Below, in pieces: positions 33,655 to 41,843 of a stretch of DNA of 44,869 nt. The notes below the pieces were generated by a model. That model was given only the letters and a program-made list of their open reading frames with translations. It did no database searches and was not told where the DNA came from. The stretch spans positions 1 through 44,869 of the forward strand of contig JAISNP010000049.1 of the NCBI GenBank assembly GCA_031276175.1. Reading direction: 5' to 3'. Origin of the DNA: Tannerella sp. (GTDB taxonomy: Bacteria > Bacteroidota > Bacteroidia > Bacteroidales > Tannerellaceae). A program made the position numbers and the translations under genes. Each line of letters begins with the position of its first letter. The stretch's first letter is position 1.

Positions 33655-34173
33655 TCATTGATTATCCTGATTGCGGGGGACTACAGCGATGCCGTGATAC
33701 TTTTCATCTTCGTTTCCGAGTTTTTCTATCTCGCCATTTTTCCAATAAACGGCATCGCCCCCGTCGTGTCCGGTAATATATACATCGTTGCCGGATACGG
33801 CGATGGCATCGGCGGAAGAGAAAAGATTCGAGGAATTCAGAAAGGGCAGCCTTGTTATCCGGCCGTTTTTCCAGTACGAGGCAGCTATATTATCATCGGA
33901 TTTGTACCAGCCTCTTCCGGCAATATATACATCCTCGCCCGACACGGCAATAGCGCCGGCTATCGCCCAATTCATGCCATCCGTTTCCAGTTCGATCATT
34001 TCGCCGTTCTTCCAATAGACGGCCTGATCGTCATCATTCTGTCCGACGACATAGACATCTACTTCGCCGGACGTTTCCACCACTCCGTCTGCGGGGCTGC
34101 TGTCTTTCAGACATCCCGTGAGGCTTGCGCCGATAACGATCGCAAGCGCGGCTTGTAAAAACTTCTTTTTCAT
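33655..34173 (-). CDS. AVYWKNG-repeat lipoprotein, short paralogue
   Basis: 172 residues from MKKKFLQAALAIV (the upstream MHM gives two more). It has the same signal peptide and LTGC lipobox and the same SSPADGVVETSGEVDVYVVG start as the long paralogue, but only about three AVYWKNG repeats before the shared end GIAVVPRNQDNQ. The gap between the genes (39 bp) and the region after the long paralogue share sequence (CGATTCATTG), so gene and flank were probably duplicated together. It is the first gene of the operon to 31350. Confidence 0.85.
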   Translation of the reverse strand: MKKKFLQAALAIVIGASLTGCLKDSSPADGVVETSGEVDVYVVGQNDDDQAVYWKNGEMIELETDGMNWAIAGAIAVSGEDVYIAGRGWYKSDDNIAASYWKNGRITRLPFLNSSNLFSSADAIAVSGNDVYITGHDGGDAVYWKNGEIEKLGNEDEKYHGIAVVPRNQDNQ

Positions 34174-34179
34174 GTGCAT

Positions 34180-34650
34180 GATATTAAAATATTCCCCCTA
34201 CTCATCAGGCTTTTCGGACTCGCCGCGTTTTTTGAATGGTCTCTGCCTCCATTGCGCCGTGCGCATACAACTTTTCTTTCGTTGTTCTCATTGTTTTATC
34301 CCTGGTACGTGTCGGGGCGCAACCTCTAAACTCTGATTTGTTGTTAATCCGTTTTCGATTTTAGACAAATAAAAAAAAGCGCAGGCAAAACTCTTTTTTA
34401 TCTGTTTTCTGAGGTTCTAGACTACCTTGCAACCAAATAAACGAGTAAAGCCTACGCCGTGAGGCGCGAGCGTCTTCGCTTTACTCTTGGTTGCATTTTG
34501 AAATTGTCTAGATTTCAGAAAACCAGATGTAAGCTATAACGCTTTTTCCAATATGTCTTAATAATATGTGCGCATCATCGCACAATTTTTCTTTTATCTC
34601 ATAGTCAAATCTGTTTTATCATTCAACTTTTCGTTTTTTCTCGAAAATCC
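34180..34650. other. 470-bp gene-free region with long inverted repeat
   Basis: No credible gene. It holds the long inverted repeat at 34401-34527, a TTTATTTG sequence on the minus strand near 34363 (one mismatch from TAnnTTTG) that may drive the lipoprotein operon, and a small hairpin GTGCG-catcat-CGCAC at about 34569-34584 followed by a T-rich run. Confidence 0.6.
34401..34527. repeat. Long interrupted inverted repeat (about 127 bp)
   Basis: Three successive blocks pair in order: TCTG-TTTTCTGA with TTCAGAAAA-CCAGA, TTCTAGAC with GTCTAGA, GCAACCAA with TTGGTTGC and GAGTAAAGC with GCTTTACTC, around a GC-rich loop near 34451-34476. If transcribed it would fold into one long stem with internal bulges. 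It could be the terminator of the gene ending at 34651, a structured RNA or a small non-autonomous element. Confidence 0.8.
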
Positions 34651-34965
34651 TTACCGTTTGTCGTCAATTCCGAACTCGCGCCACGACGACTGCGGCATGT
34701 CTAACTTGATGATTTTGCGGGCTTCGGCGGCTTTTTTCAGCATGGCCTCAAACGCGGCGTCAAACTCTTCGGTTTTTTCCTTGAGTTTGGCCTTGAGCGT
34801 TTCCTGTTCGGTGTTCAACTTAATGCACGCATCCGTGCAGGCCTGTAGTACGTCGGCAAAAGCGGTGTCGATTTTGCGTTGCGCCAGTATATCCTGATGC
34901 GCCCTGATGCCGTTCACCATTACTCCGGTGTCGGCTACTTCCTGTGCTTGAGTTTTACGTCCCAT
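34651..34965 (-). CDS. Conserved hypothetical coiled-coil-like protein
   Basis: 104 residues from MGRKTQAQEVADTGVMVNG at 34965, the start right after a TAnnTTTG element; the longer open frame upstream runs through array 5 and is discarded. The protein is helical and rich in Lys, Glu and Ala, with likely coiled coil from about residue 45 to 85 (KLNTEQETLKAKLKEKTEEF). The C-terminus ends SWREFGIDDKR. I do not recognise a named family. Confidence 0.75.
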   Translation of the reverse strand: MGRKTQAQEVADTGVMVNGIRAHQDILAQRKIDTAFADVLQACTDACIKLNTEQETLKAKLKEKTEEFDAAFEAMLKKAAEARKIIKLDMPQSSWREFGIDDKR

Positions 34966-35002
34966 AATCCGTTCGTTTTTTATTGTGAAAATTATTCTTG
35001 CG

Positions 35003-35010
35003 CAAAGATA
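35003..35010 (-). promoter_or_regulatory. -7 element (TATCTTTG), leftward gene
   Basis: TATCTTTG on the minus strand, 38 bp before the start at 34965. Array 5 begins about 45 bp upstream of it. Confidence 0.65.
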
Positions 35011-35044
35011 TATCTTTTTTTCGTGAAATATTATGCGGACATTA

Positions 35045-35222
35045 AAGTTTATTTGTACTCCTTGGAAATACAGGTGTACAGAGGCAAAATACGGGCGGAT
35101 TCTTTCGAAACGGAAGAGTACTTTTGGAAAGTGCAGGTGTACTTTGAAACAGTACGGGTGTACCGGGGCAAAGTACGGATGTACTGTTACGGAGTACAGG
35201 TGTACCGAAACAAAATCCGGAT
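35045..35222. repeat. 21-bp array 5 (GTACA-gg-TGTAC dyads) between divergent promoters
   Basis: Eight steps of exactly 21 bp: the right arm GTAC, or its drifted form, falls at 35055, 35076, 35097, 35118, 35139, 35160, 35181 and 35202. The best units hold the palindrome GTACA-GG-TGTAC. The array fills the space between two divergent TAnnTTTG promoters (35003 leftward, 35332 rightward), where phased binding sites could act on both. Confidence 0.93.
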
Positions 35223-35331
35223 CCATACATATACATATATACTGCTCTATCCGATAGACGGCAATCCGTCCCGTAAATTCCCCGTATTTTTATTTTCCTG
35301 TCCGTATGCGTGCATGTTTCAATTATTTGCA

Positions 35332-35339
35332 TATCTTTG
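35332..35339 (+). promoter_or_regulatory. -7 element (TATCTTTG), rightward gene
   Basis: TATCTTTG on the plus strand, 52 bp before the start at 35391. Confidence 0.65.
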
Positions 35340-35390
35340 CACGCCCGAGCATATTAAAAAAAACGGGATTGCAATACAAAACAATTTATC

Positions 35391-35705
35391 ATGAGCGAGG
35401 AAATAATATACGACGACGACAACGCGGTGAAATTCATACGAAATTACCTGCCGCAGGCAATGAGTGAAAATCTCGACGACGACGATATTCTCTACATTAT
35501 TGATGTGATTTACGATTTCTACGACGAAAGCGGACTTCTCAACGGCGACGACGATACGGTGGTTGAAATCGACGAAGAACAATTGATTCGGTACGTCGAA
35601 AACAACGCAAATAAAGATGGTCTCAGACATTTCGAGTCGGACGAAATAGCCCTCATTGTGCAGGGAGAACTTGATTATTGCGATTCGATTCATTTGTCCG
35701 AATAA
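35391..35705 (+). CDS. Conserved acidic hypothetical protein
   Basis: 104 residues, very acidic, with many Asp/Glu runs (IIYDDDNAVKFIRNYLPQ, LDDDDILYIIDVIYDFYDE, EIDEEQLIRYVENN). The fold appears mostly helical. Similar short acidic proteins are widespread in Bacteroidetes and have no assigned role. It starts 52 bp after a -7 element and is followed after 9 bp by the OmpA-like lipoprotein, so they are probably one unit. Confidence 0.8.
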   Translation: MSEEIIYDDDNAVKFIRNYLPQAMSENLDDDDILYIIDVIYDFYDESGLLNGDDDTVVEIDEEQLIRYVENNANKDGLRHFESDEIALIVQGELDYCDSIHLSE

Positions 35706-35714
35706 AAGGCGCGA

Positions 35715-36335
35715 ATGAAGAGGTTCAAACTTCTGGCGGGGGTAATCGTGATACTGGCGATACTGACGAGTTGCAAGACAAGGAAGTCTCCGGCAAACGA
35801 CGATGAGGATCGAACGGACAGTAACGTGCCGGCAACCGTCATCGGAGGCAAGGCCGGCGCTATCGTCGGCAAGCAGATGCAGGCGCAGAAAGAAGCCCTT
35901 CAGGGCGTTTTTCCCGTCGAAGCGACGGTCGAAACCGTCAATCGCGGCGAAGCGCTGAAACTGACGTTTAACTCCGCTCCCCTTTTCGACGCCAATTCGA
36001 GTACGCTTACCGAAACAGGACGCGCCACCCTGCGTGTGCTTGCACTTCACCTCATCCACAATCCGGGTATCTGCGCGAAAATCGTCGGATATACCGACGG
36101 TACGGGCAGGGCATCGTTTAACCGCATCCTCTCGACGCGACGCGCAAAAAGCGTCTGCGACCTGCTGACGGCAAACGGAGTGGACGCCTCCCGTACGACA
36201 TTTGAAGGCAAGGGCATACGTCATCCGGTAGCCGGCAACCAAACGGAGAAAGGACGCGCCCTGAATCGCCGCATCGAAATCTTCATCATTCCCGGCGAAG
36301 AAATGATTCGCAACGCCCGCAACAGAAAAAAGTGA
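35715..36335 (+). CDS. OmpA-family peptidoglycan-binding lipoprotein
   Basis: 206 residues. A signal peptide with lipobox LTSC is followed by a Gly-rich stretch (IGGKAGAIVGKQMQAQK, glycine-zipper-like) and a C-terminal OmpA domain. The latter has the typical FDANSSTLTETGRATLRVLA, IVGYTDGTG, the NRILSTRRAKSVCDLL diaminopimelate-binding region and NRRIEIFI. It would link the outer membrane to peptidoglycan. It is the second gene of the unit with the acidic protein; its 3' end faces cdd 2 bp away. Confidence 0.9.
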   Translation: MKRFKLLAGVIVILAILTSCKTRKSPANDDEDRTDSNVPATVIGGKAGAIVGKQMQAQKEALQGVFPVEATVETVNRGEALKLTFNSAPLFDANSSTLTETGRATLRVLALHLIHNPGICAKIVGYTDGTGRASFNRILSTRRAKSVCDLLTANGVDASRTTFEGKGIRHPVAGNQTEKGRALNRRIEIFIIPGEEMIRNARNRKK

Positions 36336-36337
36336 TT

Positions 36338-36817
36338 TTATCCGGGAGAACATTCGAGATTAAAGGCTACCGGCAGTAACTGTTCGGCCGAATCCACAAT
36401 GCGTACCACGTCCCGGCCACAGAGCATGACCGTTATCGGGCTGCGCTGCCTGCGTTCGGTTTCGAGCAATACTTGCCGACATGATCCGCATGGCGAAATC
36501 TCGTCCTGCACGACGCCGTCTTTTACGGCCATGAGCGCCAGCGCCCTTACCGTCACATCGGGATAAACGGCTCCCGCCGAGAAAAGGGCGACACGCTCGG
36601 CACACAGTCCCGACGGAAAGGCCGCATTTTCCTGATTGTTGCCCGTGAGCACCGTACCGTCGGACAGGGCTACCGCCGCTCCGACGTGAAAATGCGAATA
36701 GGGCGCGTAGGCTTTTCCGGCCGCTTCTTTCGCCAGCGCCATCCAGCGACGCGCTTCGGGCGGCAACTCGTCCGTCCGCATTTTTCTTACAATTATTTTG
36801 ATTTCATCCGGTTCCAT
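36338..36817 (-). CDS. cdd: Cytidine deaminase
   Basis: 159 residues from MEPDEIKII at 36817, just after a TAnnTTTG element; the open frame continues 39 codons upstream but runs into the divergent promoter. Cdd converts (deoxy)cytidine to (deoxy)uridine in pyrimidine salvage. The zinc site is visible: CAERVALF (Cys and catalytic Glu) and PCGSCRQ (two Cys), preceded by APYSHFHVGAAVALSDG and GNNQENAAFPSGL. It is convergent with the OmpA-like gene. Confidence 0.93.
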   Translation of the reverse strand: MEPDEIKIIVRKMRTDELPPEARRWMALAKEAAGKAYAPYSHFHVGAAVALSDGTVLTGNNQENAAFPSGLCAERVALFSAGAVYPDVTVRALALMAVKDGVVQDEISPCGSCRQVLLETERRQRSPITVMLCGRDVVRIVDSAEQLLPVAFNLECSPG

Positions 36818-36838
36818 AATTCGACTTTTCCGATTCGG

Positions 36839-36846
36839 CAAAGGTA
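36839..36846 (-). promoter_or_regulatory. -7 element (TACCTTTG) of cdd
   Basis: TACCTTTG on the minus strand, 22 bp before the cdd start. Confidence 0.65.
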
Positions 36847-36919
36847 GCGGTTTCCTCGTTTTTTTTAGTAAAACCAATGATTTTTGCGTCAACTGTTTAC
36901 GATTATCATCGTTTCTCCA

Positions 36920-36927
36920 TATCTTTG
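36920..36927 (+). promoter_or_regulatory. -7 element (TATCTTTG) of the glucosaminidase-purM-prfA unit
   Basis: TATCTTTG on the plus strand, 68 bp before the chosen start at 36995. Longer open frames would start upstream of it, so it argues for the shorter protein. Confidence 0.65.
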
Positions 36928-36994
36928 CCCCCAATTTGAACGGCGAGGATGCTGTTTCCCTGCCGGAAATACATTTGAAACGGTTGTGGTTTTT

Positions 36995-37903
36995 ATGAGA
37001 TTAAATTACGGGTACATCTTGTTTTTCCTGTGGCTTGTTGCGTTCGGTTCTCTTCGTGCGAACGTAATACGCAAGAACTCCGCTTACGGGAAATATATAG
37101 ACAAATACAGGGATGAAGCCGTCCGGCAGCAGAAAAAATATAAAATTCCTGCCGGCATCACGCTTGCGCAGGCGTTGCTGGAATCGAATGCCGGCATGTC
37201 TACGCTGGCAAAGCAATCGAACAATCATTTCGGCATCAAATGCCATTCGGACTGGAAAGGCGGCCGTTCGTATCACGACGACGACCGCAAGAACGAATGT
37301 TTCCGCAAGTATAAAAGCGTTACGGATTCGTACGAAGATCATTCCCGCTTCCTGACCGCCCATTCCCGCTACGCCCGCCTTTTCAATTATAAGATTACCG
37401 ACTACAAAAAGTGGGCGAAAGGTTTGCAGGAATGTGGTTACGCTACCGACCGGGGTTATGCCAACAAACTGATAGACATAATCGAAACGTATCAGTTATA
37501 TCACGTCGGGCGGGAGAAGCGGGAGAAAAAGAAGGAAAAAGAATCGTCGCCGCCAGTACTTCTTTCGCGCGATGTGTTCAAGACGCACGGCCTGATATAC
37601 GTCATTGCCGACGGCAACGATTCGCTTGAAGATATTGCCGACGACATCGGCATTAAGGCGAAGAAGTTGCGTAAATACAACGAAATGCCCAAAGACTACC
37701 CGCTTGCGGAAGGCGACATCGTCTACCTGCAGAAAAAGAAGAAAAAGGCCGACAAACCATACTTTTTCCATACGGTGCGAATCGGCGAGTCCATGTACAG
37801 CATTTCGCAACGCTACGGTATCCGGGTCGGGAGACTGTACAAAATGAACAATAAAAAGGCCGACTTCGTTCCCGAAGAAGGCGAAACACTCAGACTGAGA
37901 TAA
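36995..37903 (+). CDS. Secreted glucosaminidase with two LysM domains
   Basis: 302 residues from MRLNYGYILFFLWLV at 36995. After a signal peptide comes the glucosaminidase (GH73-like) domain, about residues 30-165: GITLAQALLESNAGMS with the likely catalytic Glu, NNHFGIKCHSDWKGG, YEDHSRFL and WAKGLQECGYATD. Two LysM-like repeats follow, near residues 188-245 and 252-302 (YFFHTVRIGESMYSISQRYGI), which bind peptidoglycan glycan chains. It cuts or remodels peptidoglycan in the periplasm. A second, LysM-less paralogue follows 11 bp downstream. Confidence 0.92.
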   Translation: MRLNYGYILFFLWLVAFGSLRANVIRKNSAYGKYIDKYRDEAVRQQKKYKIPAGITLAQALLESNAGMSTLAKQSNNHFGIKCHSDWKGGRSYHDDDRKNECFRKYKSVTDSYEDHSRFLTAHSRYARLFNYKITDYKKWAKGLQECGYATDRGYANKLIDIIETYQLYHVGREKREKKKEKESSPPVLLSRDVFKTHGLIYVIADGNDSLEDIADDIGIKAKKLRKYNEMPKDYPLAEGDIVYLQKKKKKADKPYFFHTVRIGESMYSISQRYGIRVGRLYKMNNKKADFVPEEGETLRLR

Positions 37904-37914
37904 ACAGGCATGAA

Positions 37915-38613
37915 ATGAAAATGTATATATCGTTTACATATTTGAAGAGATGCTTCCTGCTGCTCGCCCTGTCGGCAAGCGGCGCTACGGCGACAATCCC
38001 GTTGCAGGCCGAGCCGTTCGACTCGAAAGCCGCCGGCCTCCGCGAAACGTACGGCGCTTACATCATGGCGTATTACAAAACAGCCGTCCGGCAGCAGGAA
38101 AAATACGGAATCCCGGCAAGCATCATCCTTGCGCAGGCTATCCTGGAATCGTCCGCAGGGCAGAGTTTCCTCGCTTTGGGAGGGAACAATCATTTCGGCA
38201 TCAAGTGCAGCGACTGGAACGGGCTTTGTATCCATAAAGATCACGAAGACGGCCGTGCCTGCTACCGCAAATACCTCGCCGCCGCCGATTCGTACGAAGA
38301 CCATTCCCGCTTCCTTGTCGAACGCCCGCACTACCGCCCACTGTTCAAACTCAAGATAACCGACTACAGGAATTGGGCGAAAGGGCTGAAACAATACGGC
38401 TATGCCACCGATCCGCAATATGCCGCCAAACTGACGGATATTATCGAAACTTACGAACTGTACCGCTACGATACGCTGTCCGGAGGCGACGGCATCGCGC
38501 CTGCCGTACGGAAAGCGGCGGCGCCCAAGCCCGTCGACCGCGACCGGAAAGTTTCCGTTACGGCACATGTCGACGGTAATACACTCCCGTCCCGGCAAAA
38601 CAAAAACTTATGA
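37915..38613 (+). CDS. Secreted glucosaminidase, no LysM
   Basis: 232 residues. The signal peptide is followed by a glucosaminidase domain closely related to that of the upstream gene: ASIILAQAILESSAGQS, NNHFGIKCSDWNG, YRKYLAAADSYEDHSRFL and GLKQYGYATDPQYAAKL. It ends in a short, basic, Pro/Lys-containing tail instead of LysM repeats. The pair came from tandem duplication. Its last codons overlap the purM start by 4 bp (ATGA), so it is translationally coupled to nucleotide synthesis genes. Confidence 0.9.
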   Translation: MKMYISFTYLKRCFLLLALSASGATATIPLQAEPFDSKAAGLRETYGAYIMAYYKTAVRQQEKYGIPASIILAQAILESSAGQSFLALGGNNHFGIKCSDWNGLCIHKDHEDGRACYRKYLAAADSYEDHSRFLVERPHYRPLFKLKITDYRNWAKGLKQYGYATDPQYAAKLTDIIETYELYRYDTLSGGDGIAPAVRKAAAPKPVDRDRKVSVTAHVDGNTLPSRQNKNL

Positions 38614-39779
38614 ACGATACCCGATACGACCGGCGCGGCGTAAGCGCATCCAAGGAAGACGTGCACTGCGCCATCCGGCACATGGACAAGGGGCTTTATC
38701 CCAAAGCCTTCTGCAAGATTATCCCCGATGTGCTTGGCGGCGACCCGGCATACTGCAACATCATGCACGCCGACGGAGCGGGCACCAAATCGTCGCTCGC
38801 CTATGTCTACTGGCGCGAAACGGGCGACCTGAGCGTATGGAAAGGCATTGCACAGGATGCGCTGATTATGAACATCGACGACCTGATTTGCGTCGGCGCG
38901 ACGGACAATATCCTCGTCTCGAGCACCATCGGGCGCAACAGGCGGCTAATCCCCGGCGAGGTGGTTTCCGCCATCATCAGCGGAACGGACGAACTGCTGG
39001 CCGAACTGCGCAGCATGGGCATCGGCGCCTATGCCACGGGCGGCGAGACGGCCGACGTGGGCGACCTTGTGCGCACCATCATCGTGGACAGCTCCGTGGC
39101 CTGCCGTATGCGGCGCAGCGACGTGATTGACAACGCCCGCATCCGTCCGGGCGACGTCATTGTCGGGCTGGCATCCTCGGGGCAGGCTTCTTACGAACAT
39201 GCCTACAACGGCGGAATGGGCAGCAACGGACTGACCTCGGCGCGGCACGACATGTTTGCACGCTACATCGCGGAAAAATATCCCGAAAGTTTCGACCCCT
39301 CCCTGCCCGGCGAACTCGTCTATTCGGGCAGCCTGAAAGTGACCGACCCCGTGGAAGGCGTCCCTGCGGATGCGGGCAGGCTCGTCCTTTCGCCTACACG
39401 CACGTATGCGCCGGTGATAAAAAAGGCGCTGGATGCGTTGCGTCCGCAAATACACGGCATGGTGCACTGTTCGGGCGGCGCGCAGACGAAAATCCTGCAT
39501 TTCGCGGACAACATGCGTATCGTAAAAAACAACCTCTTCCCCATCCCGCCGCTGTTTCGCACCATTCAGGCGCAGAGCGGCACGGAGTGGAGCGAGATGT
39601 ACAGGGTGTTCAACATGGGGCACCGGATGGAGATATACCTGCCCGAAGACTGCGCGCAGCAGATTGTCGACATATCCGAATCTTTCCGCATCGACGCGCG
39701 GGTGGTGGGGCACGTGGAAGCCTGCGACGGCACAGAACTGATAATCCGTTCCGAAGCGGGAGAATTTAAATACACGTAA
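38610..39779 (+). CDS. purM: Phosphoribosylformylglycinamidine cyclo-ligase-type protein (PurM)
   Basis: 389 residues of the PurM/AIR synthetase superfamily in the form seen in Bacteroidetes. It makes AIR from FGAM in purine synthesis. Motifs: YDRRGVSASKEDV, MHADGAGTKSSLAY, DDLICVGATDNIL, YATGGETADVGDL, GLASSGQASYE, GMVHCSGGAQTKIL and the C-terminal VFNMGHRMEIYL. The ATGA overlap with the upstream glucosaminidase and a gap of 6 bp to prfA show one transcript. Confidence 0.92.
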   Translation: MNDTRYDRRGVSASKEDVHCAIRHMDKGLYPKAFCKIIPDVLGGDPAYCNIMHADGAGTKSSLAYVYWRETGDLSVWKGIAQDALIMNIDDLICVGATDNILVSSTIGRNRRLIPGEVVSAIISGTDELLAELRSMGIGAYATGGETADVGDLVRTIIVDSSVACRMRRSDVIDNARIRPGDVIVGLASSGQASYEHAYNGGMGSNGLTSARHDMFARYIAEKYPESFDPSLPGELVYSGSLKVTDPVEGVPADAGRLVLSPTRTYAPVIKKALDALRPQIHGMVHCSGGAQTKILHFADNMRIVKNNLFPIPPLFRTIQAQSGTEWSEMYRVFNMGHRMEIYLPEDCAQQIVDISESFRIDARVVGHVEACDGTELIIRSEAGEFKYT

Positions 39780-39785
39780 AAGAAA

Positions 39786-40874
39786 ATGCCGGACAACGAC
39801 ACCCTGCTCTCCAAACTCAACGGGCTGACAAGCCGTTTCGAGGAAATATCCACACGCATCACCGACACCGCGGTCATAGCCGACCGTGAGCGTTACATCC
39901 GCCTGTCGAAAGAATACAGGGAACTGGAACAGTTGATGGATGCCCGGACGGAGTATCTGACGATTCTCCGCGGCATCGACGAGGCGAAAGACATCCTCGT
40001 GAACGAAACCGATCATGAACTGAAGGAAATGGCGCGCGCCGAACTGGAAACGTATCACGAACGCCTGCCGCAGATGGAGGAAAAAATCAAGCTGATGCTT
40101 GTCCCCTCCGACCCGCAGGACGACAAGAATGCCATCGTGGAAATCCGCGGCGGCACGGGCGGCGACGAGGCAGCCCTCTTTGCCGGCGACCTGTACCGCA
40201 TGTACCAGAAATATTGCGAAACCAAAGGCTGGCAAACCGAAATCACCGGTATGACGGAAGGCTCGGCCGGCGGATTCAAGGAAATCATCTTCACCGTCAA
40301 AGGCGCGGGCGTCTACGGCATCATGAAATACGAATCGGGCGTACACCGCGTGCAGCGCGTGCCGCAGACCGAAACGCAGGGGCGCGTACACACCTCGGCC
40401 GCTACCGTGGCCGTGCTGCCCGAAGCCGAAGAAGTGGACGTGGAAATCAATCCTGCCGACATCGACATGCAGACGGCGCGCTCCGGAGGCGCGGGAGGAC
40501 AGAACGTGAACAAGGTCGAAACGAAAGTACAACTCACCCACAGGCCTTCGGGCATCGTCGTCGTATGCCAGCAGGCGCGGACGCAACTGGCCAACCGCGA
40601 ACTGGCCATGCAGATGCTGCGCGCCAAACTTTACGACATGGAACTGACACGGCATCAGAGCGAAATAGCCTCGAGACGAAAAACTATGGTCTCTACCGGC
40701 GACCGCTCGGCCAAAATCCGCACCTACAACTATCCGCAAGGACGCATCACCGACCACCGCATCAACTATACCGTCTACAATCTGGCCGCCTTTATGGACG
40801 GCGACATTCAAGACTGCATCGACCATCTGATTGTGGCGGAAAACGCGGAACGTTTGAAAGAAAGCGAGCTTTGA
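39786..40874 (+). CDS. prfA: Peptide chain release factor 1
   Basis: 362 residues. RF1 reads UAA and UAG stop codons and releases the finished peptide. The catalytic GGQ is at 237-239 ([12 protein letters not shown]). The stop-codon recognition tripeptide, PxT in RF1, is PQT at 192-194 within [12 protein letters not shown]. The N-terminal helical domain and the [19 protein letters not shown] segment are normal. It closes the glucosaminidase-purM-prfA run; a pyrF gene, which I recall following prfA in some Bacteroidetes, is not present here. Confidence 0.96.
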   Translation: MPDNDTLLSKLNGLTSRFEEISTRITDTAVIADRERYIRLSKEYRELEQLMDARTEYLTILRGIDEAKDILVNETDHELKEMARAELETYHERLPQMEEKIKLMLVPSDPQDDKNAIVEIRGGTGGDEAALFAGDLYRMYQKYCETKGWQTEITGMTEGSAGGFKEIIFTVKGAGVYGIMKYESGVHRVQRVPQTETQGRVHTSAATVAVLPEAEEVDVEINPADIDMQTARSGGAGGQNVNKVETKVQLTHRPSGIVVVCQQARTQLANRELAMQMLRAKLYDMELTRHQSEIASRRKTMVSTGDRSAKIRTYNYPQGRITDHRINYTVYNLAAFMDGDIQDCIDHLIVAENAERLKESEL

Positions 40875-41190
40875 CCGGCGCCCGGAGCGCTTGCACTCCA
40901 CCATTCACGGCTACTTTTTATAATGTCCTGAAATATTTACAAGCTGTTCGGAAACATCTGCCACCTGATAATAACGGAAAATGAATATCTAATATGATAC
41001 CTCCATCGGCTGAAAGCCGCAATCTTCATTTACTCTTCCGTCATCCGGACGACGGAATAAACAGCCCTTTTCCGGGAAAAGACGAAAAAAAACACGCGCG
41101 TGGATTCCGGCGCTTTTCACGCCCCGGAAGTCCGTGTTCCAACCGATGGAAGTATCATATCCTATACGCATATAACGGAATACAAAAACA
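40875..41190. other. 316-bp gap after prfA, no gene seen
   Basis: Short frames of about 60 codons on both strands have no protein character. No tandem array, clear terminator or promoter element was found. The sequence becomes AT-rich toward 41190, which may mark the left edge of an acquired segment that includes the methyltransferase and the DUF2200 remnant. Confidence 0.5.
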
Positions 41191-41802
41191 ATGAGGGATA
41201 ATAATATCTGGAATGACGCCTTTCGAAACGAAAATCTGATTTGGGGAACCGAACCGAGTGAGGCGGCAAAAATAACCGAAAAACTGTTTTCGGAACATCA
41301 CATAAAAACAGTATTGGTAACAGGGGCAGGTTACGGAAGAAACGCAAAATATTTTTCCGATAAAGGTTATATCGTCGACGGGATTGAATATTCGACGGAG
41401 GCAATAGAAATGGGAAAAACCTTTGCGCCGAAAGTGAATTTTATATGCCGTTCGATATTGGACGATTACAATACGGATAAAAAATACGACGGAATATTTT
41501 GCCACAGTTTTATACACCTATTTAAACGTAACGAAAGAAGAAGTATAATAAAAAGATGTGTGGAGAACATGAATGACAACGGAATAATAATGGTGTCGTG
41601 CTGCACCCGCGAACACGCGGCGTATGGCGCGGGGATATTAATAGAAGAAAACACATATGAAATAAAAGACGGCTTGGTGTTGCACTTTTATGACGAAAAA
41701 GAACTCGAACATATTCACGATAAATTGGAACCGGTCGAAATCGGGACTTTAAGCGAAGAATACAAGTTTATTTACGGCATATTTAAAATAAGGAAATCAT
41801 GA
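41191..41802 (+). CDS. Class I SAM-dependent methyltransferase
   Basis: 203 residues. A Rossmann-type methyltransferase: VLVTGAGYGRNAKYF (motif I, SAM binding), IVDGIEYSTEAIEMG (acidic residue at the end of strand 2), FICRSILDDY, YDGIFCHSFIHLF (motif IV) and GIIMVSC. The layout with WNDAFRNENLIWG at the N-terminus is that of TehB/thiopurine-type small-molecule methyltransferases. The substrate is unknown. The gene is much more AT-rich than purM-prfA and is followed by a truncated gene, so it probably arrived by transfer. Confidence 0.85.
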   Translation: MRDNNIWNDAFRNENLIWGTEPSEAAKITEKLFSEHHIKTVLVTGAGYGRNAKYFSDKGYIVDGIEYSTEAIEMGKTFAPKVNFICRSILDDYNTDKKYDGIFCHSFIHLFKRNERRSIIKRCVENMNDNGIIMVSCCTREHAAYGAGILIEENTYEIKDGLVLHFYDEKELEHIHDKLEPVEIGTLSEEYKFIYGIFKIRKS

Positions 41803-41843
41803 AAGAAAAGTCGATAGTATAATTTTAAAAACGGCATAAAAAT

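Noticed and set aside
34401-34527. Integron attC site
   Set aside because: It is longer than typical attC sites, lacks the RYYYAAC/GTTRRRY box pair and has no integrase or cassette array around it.
34651-35226. 191-residue form of the coiled-coil protein
   Set aside because: The added N-terminal part is translated array 5 and lies upstream of the -7 element; the start at 34965 is preferred.
38946-40904. 652-codon open frame on the minus strand
   Set aside because: It is antisense to purM and prfA, both of which are certain.
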